Positions 1-5,302 of a stretch of DNA of 5,302 nt are shown here, one piece after another. The notes beneath the pieces were generated by a model. That model had not been told where the DNA came from. It searched no databases and worked only from the letters and a program-made list of their open reading frames with translations. The position numbers were made by a program, and so were the translations under genes. Position 1 is the first letter of the stretch. The number at the start of each line of letters is the position of its first letter. The DNA lies in the NCBI GenBank assembly GCA_910588315.1, contig CAJUQF010000074.1:1-5302 (forward strand), written 5' to 3'. Source of the DNA: an uncultured Christensenellaceae bacterium (lineage in GTDB: Bacteria > Bacillota > Clostridia > Christensenellales > Pumilibacteraceae).

Positions 1-1
1 A

Positions 2-1213
2 GGATTGTGGAAAGACGAGGACGGCAGCCTCGACTATTACTATCTTTCCGGCGAGAAAAACGGCGACGGCAAGTTCATCGGTATTTATTACGAATACACG
101 GGTGCTGAAGATTCGGAAACCGTTTCGGAATCTGACTATGTCGCTCATGACGGTACATATGAAAGAACTGCCGAGAAATCCGTCCGCGAAGTTAAATTTA
201 CGTACAGCGTAGATTCGGCGGATTCCGAAGAAGAGCAGCCCGTATCTGTCATATTCAAAGTGGCGTACAGCGAAACAACGTTTATGCCGGAATATAAACT
301 CAAGACTACAGACATGTTCAGTAAAGGCGTGTATGTGTATAGCGGATTATCCTCGGATCCCGTCGGTTATATCGCCGGCGGCGGATACGCCCCGATCACT
401 TTCGGACCGAATCAAACGAACCGTGTTACGGGTACCGTCGGTATTTACCAGAATACGGATCTGCTCATTATATCCGGTTTGCAGCTGTATGTATTCAACC
501 GTAACGGTTCGCCGTATTTCTACTTCACCGTCATGAGCGACGGCGAATATGCGAAACTCGTAATGCTCGACGGCGCATATTCGGCAGATAACTTCGGATT
601 GTTCGATTGCGAGACTCCGTACGAGATCGAGAAATTCCCGGTGCCGAACAAAACCGAAGGCTCGGACGAAGTGACATATACGGAAACCGATATCAGCGTT
701 AAGAAATTGCAGATAAACGGACTCGGATATGCGTTGTTGGTCACGGATACGGATAAAGGTACCGGATATCTTGCATATTACGTTGCGGTCGATTCGTCTA
801 CTTTACAGCTTTATACGATAGTGGATAATAACGTACGTACGCTCGGATTCTTCCGTATGTATACACGTAACAACGAGGAAGAAAGCGGCGAAACGACAAA
901 ATCGTATGTTGTCAAATTTGCCGATATGCAGTTGCGGAAGACCTTTGTAGGCGAGCGCGGTTCTTCTGTCACGACGGACGGATTCTCCGCGATAACGTAT
1001 ATCGACAGCGACGGTGTATATCATAACGGTACGTACACGCAAATCGAGAATCATCCGGAAGTGTTCCGCGTCGTTTATCTCAATACAAACGGTGTGATTT
1101 CCACCAATACGTTGTATATCGAAATCAAAGCCGACGGGACTTTCGCTGTACTCGACGAAAACGACGATCGTATACCGCAAGACAGCGGTGACGGCGAAAC
1201 CGCAAACAGATAG
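2..1213 (+). CDS. Hypothetical beta-rich, probably extracellular protein (C-terminal part, 5' end outside window)
   Basis: The frame is open from the window edge to a TAG at 1211-1213, giving 403 codons. The TTG at 5 is not convincing as a start, because no ribosome binding site can precede it and the frame is already open at base 2, so this is a 5'-truncated gene. I do not recognise the family. The product is strongly acidic and rich in Tyr, Thr, Gly, Asp and Ser, with alternating short hydrophobic strands and polar turns, as in all-beta secreted proteins. It has a single Cys (in FDCETPYE). Three stretches (146-292, 428-568, 1022-1159) share a loose pattern: GT[Y/V], then two or three hydrophobic strands, with a DG-Y/F turn before a last short strand in the second and third. 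This suggests degenerate beta repeats. The C-terminus is a hydrophilic tail (DENDDRIPQDSGDGETANR) with no LPXTG motif or transmembrane helix, so it is either released or anchored through its missing N-terminal part (for example as a lipoprotein). Coding is certain from length and codon texture; the extracellular role is inference. Confidence 0.85.
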   Translation, partial: GLWKDEDGSLDYYYLSGEKNGDGKFIGIYYEYTGAEDSETVSESDYVAHDGTYERTAEKSVREVKFTYSVDSADSEEEQPVSVIFKVAYSETTFMPEYKLKTTDMFSKGVYVYSGLSSDPVGYIAGGGYAPITFGPNQTNRVTGTVGIYQNTDLLIISGLQLYVFNRNGSPYFYFTVMSDGEYAKLVMLDGAYSADNFGLFDCETPYEIEKFPVPNKTEGSDEVTYTETDISVKKLQINGLGYALLVTDTDKGTGYLAYYVAVDSSTLQLYTIVDNNVRTLGFFRMYTRNNEEESGETTKSYVVKFADMQLRKTFVGERGSSVTTDGFSAITYIDSDGVYHNGTYTQIENHPEVFRVVYLNTNGVISTNTLYIEIKADGTFAVLDENDDRIPQDSGDGETANR

Positions 1214-1260
1214 GTATACCCAAATAATTTTATCTTTTGTTAAGTATAACTATAATAAAC

Positions 1261-1290
1261 TTGACAAACGGTTGGAAAAATTGATACAAT
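1261..1290 (+). promoter_or_regulatory. Sigma-70/sigma-A type promoter of the S8 protease gene, with extended -10
   Basis: A perfect -35 box TTGACA (1261-1266) is followed after 18 bases by TACAAT (1285-1290), which matches the -10 consensus at five of six positions. TG at 1282-1283 lies one base before the -10, giving the extended -10 form TGATACAAT. Transcription should begin near 1297-1300, leaving a leader of about 76-79 bases before the ATG at 1376. Its position in the gap just upstream of the protease gene supports independent transcription of that gene. The boxes are read directly from the sequence; activity is inferred. Confidence 0.75.
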
Positions 1291-1305
1291 GTAAACTAAG
1301 CCAAC

Positions 1306-1362
1306 CGAATTTGTCGAAAACGTTCGTTTCGTAAACAGCCGAAATTCGAACGCTCAAATTCG
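1306..1362 (+). promoter_or_regulatory. Long two-tier hairpin in the 5' leader of the protease mRNA
   Basis: The outer stem is eight perfect pairs: CGAATTTG (1306-1313) with CAAATTCG (1355-1362). An internal loop (TCGAAAA at 1314-1320 opposite CT at 1353-1354) leads to an inner stem of eleven pairs. There CGTTCGTTTCG (1321-1331) pairs with 1340-1352, which has a two-base TT bulge at 1345-1346; the apical loop is TAAACAGC (1332-1339). The structure would begin within about ten bases of the predicted transcript start and ends on the first base of the GAGGA ribosome binding site. No U run follows, so it is not an ordinary terminator. Possible roles are protection of the mRNA 5' end, modulation of ribosome access, or a binding site for a regulator. 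It does not match a riboswitch class that I recognise. The pairing is seen directly; the function is inferred. Confidence 0.55.
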
Positions 1363-1366
1363 AGGA
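1362..1366 (+). promoter_or_regulatory. Ribosome binding site of the protease gene
   Basis: GAGGA lies nine bases upstream of the ATG at 1376, which is good spacing for a Gram-positive Shine-Dalgarno. It fixes that ATG as the start, ahead of the in-frame TTG at 1370, which is too close to the site. Its first G is the last paired base of the leader hairpin, so the structure may partly compete with ribosome binding. Confidence 0.75.
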
Positions 1367-1375
1367 CTTTTGATA

Positions 1376-4300
1376 ATGACTAAAACAGCTCGAAAATCTT
1401 TCATAAAAAAATTATCAGTGGCATTGATCGCGGCATTACTTGGATTTATCCTTGTGATGCAGCTCGTTTATGCTCCGTCCGTATTTACAACACGTGACGG
1501 ATTGAATAGCGGTGCGTCTGCGGCAGTCGACGATCTTAACGGAGTTAAAATTTCGTATAAGGACGCCGAAGGCAGTATCGATGACAGCGAATATAAGTTA
1601 TCCGATTCTTCGGTCGGGTCGAATAATTCCAAAGCGCCGATGCCTTCTGCCGATAAGGAAGTCGAAGTTATAGTGTCGCTCGTCGGCACGCCTATGATGA
1701 ATTATGCCACAGATAACAATATGACAGTTGCCAAGGCTTTGGCTACGGAAAAGGGCAAAAACAATCTTAAGAATCTGCAAAACGTGCGCGAGCTTGCGCT
1801 CGGAGAGATATCCAAATATATTATAGAAAAGCGTTTTGATTATACTACGATCATGAACGCTATTTCCGCTACAATAAAGTTCGGCGATATAGCGGCTATC
1901 GAGAAATGCAAATATGTCAAAAGTGTGATGCTGTCCGATACATATCTTGCACCGGAGCCGTCATCCGTAACTACCAACTATGTGGACGTTTACGAAACAG
2001 GTATATTCAATTCGGAAGGCGTCGGGTACGATGGTACAGGCACCGTTGTTGCGGTAGTAGATACAGGTACCGATTATACGCACGAAGTTTTCGATATGGA
2101 ACTTCCTGCCGCTACGCTTGCCATTTCTAAAGACGACGTCGCGGCTGTGGCTCCGTTGCTTACTTCGGTATCGCTTTCCGCGGCAAGAGGGTATGATATC
2201 GATGAGGACGATCTTTATCTTACGAGCAAACTTCCGTATGCATACGATTATGCCGACAGCGACACCAACGTTTATCCCAATTCTTCGCACGGCACGCACG
2301 TTGCGGGCATTATAGCCGGTAAATCGGATAAGATAACCGGTGTTGCAACGGGCGCGCAGATCGCTACGTTCAAGGTGTTTTCGGATTACACAACGGGCGC
2401 CCCGACCGAAGCCATATTAGCCGGACTTAACGATGCGGTCACGCTCGGCGTCGATGCGATCAACATGTCGCTGGGATCGTCGTGCGGTTTTACTCGCGAA
2501 GTCGACGAAAAAATAATCAACGAAGTTTACGATTCGATAAATGCTGCGGGTATATGTTTGGTCGTTGCGGCGAGCAATGATGCCTCGTCGGCGCAAAACA
2601 GTACTTGGGGCAATACCAACCTTGCGAGCAATCCCGATTCCGGTACCGTAGGTTCGCCCGGTTCGTATACGGCGGCGCTTTCCGTCGGCTCAGTCAGCGG
2701 TGTGAAAACCAAATATTTCGTAGCGGAAGGACAGGAAGTTTATTTCGCCGAGTCGCGGTTGCTTGGTAAAACCGAATCCAACGATTTTGTAGGCGGATTG
2801 CTCGGAGATAAAACGGAAGGCGAGTTTGAGTATGTCGTGATACCCGGCGTCGGTTTGTCTGTCAACTATCAGGGTTACGACGTAACCGGTAAGATCGCCG
2901 TCGTTCAGCGCGGTAATACCAATTTCGAAGAAAAAGTGCGCGTTGCGGCGAGCCGCGGCGCGATAGGCGTAATTGTTTACAACAATGTATCCGGCACGAT
3001 AAGCATGTCGGTCGGTACTAAAGAATTGATACCGAGCTGTTTTGTCACCATGGATCGATCCGCGGCAATGGTGGCTGCCGGCAGCGGTAAAATAAAACTA
3101 TCGACGTCTTATCTCGCAGGTCCGTTCATGTCCGACTTTTCGAGTTGGGGCGCATTGCCCAATCTCGTGTTGGCGCCCGATATTACGGCGCACGGCGGAG
3201 AGATATATTCCGCGATAGCCGGTAAAGATCAGTATGACAAATTGAGCGGCACGTCCATGGCGGCGCCAAACTTGGCAGGCGCTTTGATCCTTGTGCGTCA
3301 GTATGTTAATGAAAGTCATCCCGAGTATTTGACTTCGCAGATCCGCGACGAGTCTTACAGCAGGATGATGAGTACCGCAACCATCGTTAAAAACGAGGAA
3401 GGCAATCCGTATTCTCCGCGTAAACAGGGGTCCGGTATTGCCGATATAAGCAATTCAATAAATACCAAGGCATACCTTACCGTAGATGGGCTTAATAAAC
3501 CCAAACTTTCGCTCGGCGACGATCCGTCCCGCAGCGGTATTTATACCTTGAAGTTTAATCTTGTCAATACTTCCGGTAATGCCATAAGCTATAATCTCAA
3601 TCAGTTTGTTATGACCGAGAGTATGTCCAGCGACGATAGGACGGTCGCCGAAAAATCTCATCTCTTTGATGATACGCAGAATACCTATTCCGTTAGTGCG
3701 CGTAAAGGCATAGCAAAGCTTACCAATGGCAATACGGTATCGCTCAGCGGCTATGGCGAAGCCGAAATAACCGTTACTATCGCACTTTCCGCTGCGGACA
3801 AAAAGTATCTCGACGATCTGTTTATCAACGGTATGTTTGTCGAGGGGTATGTTCTTCTCGAAAGCAATAACAAAGACGGTATCGATCTGAATATCCCGTA
3901 CCTTGCATTTTACGGCAATTGGGCGGATGCGCCTATGCTCGACGTCAGTGCGTACGAAGTCGGCGAATCTGCGGTAGACGATTCCGTTCTCGAAGAAGAC
4001 AAACTTAAACCCGACGTTTACGGCACTCTTCCGTATGCCGGTTTTTATTCGGCGACAGGTGCCGATAATCTCGGTTATTGGGGGATGGGATCGTTTGAAT
4101 TCCTTCCGGCGGCAGGATACACGCAACCGGTGCCGCAGGAAAAATACGCTTCGCTTACCACTAATCCCGACGGCGATTACTTGTTGTATATGATAAGCGC
4201 CGGCTTGTTACGTTGCGCGAAACGCGTGGAAATGCAGATACGCAACAGCGCTACCGGCGAACTTTTGTGGGAAGGCATCGATTATAATGCGCGTAAGTCT

Positions 4301-5302
4301 CATGCAAGCGGCGAGCAGACCGGCGGTTTTGTAATGGTCGAACTCGATATTCGCGAGCTTAATTTGCCAAATAACGCCAAGTACACGTTTGACATGACGT
4401 GCTATCTCGATTGGACGGGAGACAATTCGTATATCACGTCTACCGGCGATCCCGATATGAGCGAATTTGTACACGGCAATAAAAACACGTTCTCGTTCGA
4501 GTTTACGATAGATAACGAAGCGCCCGAATTATCCGATGTAGCTGTTCGCAAAAGCGAAGTCAACGGGATCGACTACTATTATCTGGATCTTTCGATTTAC
4601 GATAATCACTACATTCAAGGATATTCGGTATATACGTATGAAAGCACTTCGCGTGTTTTCCGCAATAATCAATGGGTGACGCAATATAACGGTCTCCAAT
4701 CGCTTACCGACGGCATGATACCTGTTGAAGGAGAATTTAATGCCGATACGCTTTGTTCCGTCAATATTTCCGGTTATTGGGATCTGATAACCAAAAAGAA
4801 CGAAGGCAAACTGTACGTCACGATTTACGACTATGCCAAAAATCTCAAAGAAGTCGAGATCGTTATCGATGATAATACCAAGAAAAGCGATTTGAAGATC
4901 GCCAAGGTGCGTTCTGCGATAATCGACGAAAACACCGATCGCGAATATTATGTTCAGCCTAACGGGCAACTCGACTTGAGAGACTATATTATCGTGACCG
5001 CAAACGTCAATAATACCGAGATCGAGGCGGATAAGACTTATCTCGAAGGTTATTGGATGAAAGATCTTATTTGGGAGAGTTCGGACGAATCTATCGTCGA
5101 CGTAACCCAAGAAGGCATTATTACCGGCATTAAAAAATCCGGCGGAGATGCTACGATAAGAGTTCACACGCCTAATGTGGATAAATTCGATCCTGCGGAC
5201 AAAGACCATTGTTTGGAGTTTGTGATCCATGTTTCCGGCGAGCCGTTGGAGTCCATTCGCTTGTCCGGTATAGAATTAAGCACTACGGCTATCGCGCTGG
5301 AG
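1376..5302 (+). CDS. Secreted subtilisin-family (S8) serine protease, C5a peptidase/lactocepin-like, with PA, Fn3-like and Big_2-like domains (3' end outside window)
   Basis: An uninterrupted 1309-codon frame with no stop before the window edge encodes a large exported endopeptidase. Residues 1-33 are a signal peptide: Lys/Arg-rich start, then a hydrophobic core (LSVALIAALLGFILVMQLVYA). A Ser/Asp-rich spacer precedes an I9-like propeptide (about 94-195), normally a folding chaperone and inhibitor removed on activation. The catalytic domain shows Asp229 (VVAVVDTGTDYTHE), His305 (HGTHVAGIIAG), oxyanion Asn401 (VVAASND) and Ser627 (LSGTSMAAPNLAGA). A protease-associated (PA) domain is inserted at about 470-578 (GKIAVVQRG, then FEEKVRVAASRGAIGVIVYNN), as in the C5a peptidase/lactocepin subgroup. 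A Fn3-like domain follows (about 699-850, ending IPYLAFYGNW), then a beta-rich segment (about 858-1176) containing IDNEAPELSD at 1045. A Big_2-like domain spans about 1177-1288 (WESSDESIVDV at 1233, EGIITGIKKSGGDATI), and a second starts at about 1291 (LESIRLSGIELSTTAIALE). The triad is intact, so activity is expected. In this family the substrates are extracellular proteins or peptides; the substrate here is unknown. A wall anchor, if any, lies downstream. Confidence 0.95.
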   Translation, partial: MTKTARKSFIKKLSVALIAALLGFILVMQLVYAPSVFTTRDGLNSGASAAVDDLNGVKISYKDAEGSIDDSEYKLSDSSVGSNNSKAPMPSADKEVEVIVSLVGTPMMNYATDNNMTVAKALATEKGKNNLKNLQNVRELALGEISKYIIEKRFDYTTIMNAISATIKFGDIAAIEKCKYVKSVMLSDTYLAPEPSSVTTNYVDVYETGIFNSEGVGYDGTGTVVAVVDTGTDYTHEVFDMELPAATLAISKDDVAAVAPLLTSVSLSAARGYDIDEDDLYLTSKLPYAYDYADSDTNVYPNSSHGTHVAGIIAGKSDKITGVATGAQIATFKVFSDYTTGAPTEAILAGLNDAVTLGVDAINMSLGSSCGFTREVDEKIINEVYDSINAAGICLVVAASNDASSAQNSTWGNTNLASNPDSGTVGSPGSYTAALSVGSVSGVKTKYFVAEGQEVYFAESRLLGKTESNDFVGGLLGDKTEGEFEYVVIPGVGLSVNYQGYDVTGKIAVVQRGNTNFEEKVRVAASRGAIGVIVYNNVSGTISMSVGTKELIPSCFVTMDRSAAMVAAGSGKIKLSTSYLAGPFMSDFSSWGALPNLVLAPDITAHGGEIYSAIAGKDQYDKLSGTSMAAPNLAGALILVRQYVNESHPEYLTSQIRDESYSRMMSTATIVKNEEGNPYSPRKQGSGIADISNSINTKAYLTVDGLNKPKLSLGDDPSRSGIYTLKFNLVNTSGNAISYNLNQFVMTESMSSDDRTVAEKSHLFDDTQNTYSVSARKGIAKLTNGNTVSLSGYGEAEITVTIALSAADKKYLDDLFINGMFVEGYVLLESNNKDGIDLNIPYLAFYGNWADAPMLDVSAYEVGESAVDDSVLEEDKLKPDVYGTLPYAGFYSATGADNLGYWGMGSFEFLPAAGYTQPVPQEKYASLTTNPDGDYLLYMISAGLLRCAKRVEMQIRNSATGELLWEGIDYNARKSHASGEQTGGFVMVELDIRELNLPNNAKYTFDMTCYLDWTGDNSYITSTGDPDMSEFVHGNKNTFSFEFTIDNEAPELSDVAVRKSEVNGIDYYYLDLSIYDNHYIQGYSVYTYESTSRVFRNNQWVTQYNGLQSLTDGMIPVEGEFNADTLCSVNISGYWDLITKKNEGKLYVTIYDYAKNLKEVEIVIDDNTKKSDLKIAKVRSAIIDENTDREYYVQPNGQLDLRDYIIVTANVNNTEIEADKTYLEGYWMKDLIWESSDESIVDVTQEGIITGIKKSGGDATIRVHTPNVDKFDPADKDHCLEFVIHVSGEPLESIRLSGIELSTTAIALE

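Noticed and set aside
5..7. TTG as the true start of the first gene
   Set aside because: The frame is already open at base 2, no upstream sequence is available for a ribosome binding site, and no signal peptide follows. The gene is cut by the window.
32..49. DYYYL shared by the first protein and the protease (near 4570)
   Set aside because: It is a five-residue match between two Tyr-rich proteins with no flanking similarity, so most likely coincidence.
1229..1256. Second promoter using a perfect TATAAT at 1251-1256
   Set aside because: The -10 is perfect, but the best -35 at proper spacing (TTTATC, 1229-1234) matches only three positions in an AT-rich stretch. The TTGACA/TGATACAAT pair just downstream is much better. 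It could be a weak tandem promoter.
1214..1260. Intrinsic terminator after the first gene
   Set aside because: Only a four-pair hairpin (GTTA-AGTA-TAAC, 1239-1250) is present. It has no GC pairs in the middle and no U run after it.
3455..4126. Antisense open frame of 223 codons
   Set aside because: It lies wholly inside the protease gene, opposite a frame with intact catalytic and domain motifs. Its translation has no recognisable domain and an odd composition rich in Ile, Arg and Phe. It arises because the sense strand rarely uses codons that give antisense stops.
4529..5230. Antisense open frame of 233 codons
   Set aside because: It is another shadow of the protease gene, opposite the Big_2-like region, with no domain and the same Ile/Arg/Phe/Val-rich composition.

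Overview
The window holds two plus-strand coding regions separated by a 162-base gap. Both run off the window: the first is open at its 5' end and the second at its 3' end. Base composition is moderate. The second product has the architecture of large secreted cell-envelope proteases of Gram-positive bacteria (C5a peptidase/lactocepin type, with a PA insert, a Fn3-like domain and Big_2-like domains). The promoter is a good sigma-70/sigma-A type and the Shine-Dalgarno is GAGGA. Together these point to a Bacillota (Firmicutes, Clostridia-like) organism. That placement is inferred from protein style, not from a marker gene.

Region 1 (2-1213) is the C-terminal 403 codons of a protein I do not recognise. 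It is acidic, rich in Tyr, Thr, Gly and Asp, and looks all-beta, with loosely repeated 'GTY ... hydrophobic strand ... DG-Y/F' units. It reads like an extracellular or surface protein, but no membrane anchor or sorting signal is present at its C-terminus.

Region 2 (1214-1375) is intergenic. It carries a strong promoter (TTGACA, 18-base spacer, extended -10 TGATACAAT). Next comes a long two-tier hairpin, starting only a few bases after the predicted transcription start and ending on the first base of the ribosome binding site. No intrinsic terminator is visible after the first gene.

Region 3 (1376-5302) is the main gene: 1309 uninterrupted codons of a subtilisin-family (S8) serine protease, with no stop before the window ends. 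In order it has a signal peptide, a spacer, an I9-like propeptide, a catalytic domain with Asp229, His305, Asn401 and Ser627, a PA domain inserted between Asn401 and Ser627, a Fn3-like domain, a long beta-rich segment of unclear family, one complete Big_2-like domain, and the start of a second.

The protease has its own promoter, so it is probably expressed separately from the upstream gene. Both products may be exported, but nothing in the sequence links them functionally. I see no RNA gene, mobile element, CRISPR array or direct DNA repeat. The least ordinary item is the structured leader of the protease mRNA.
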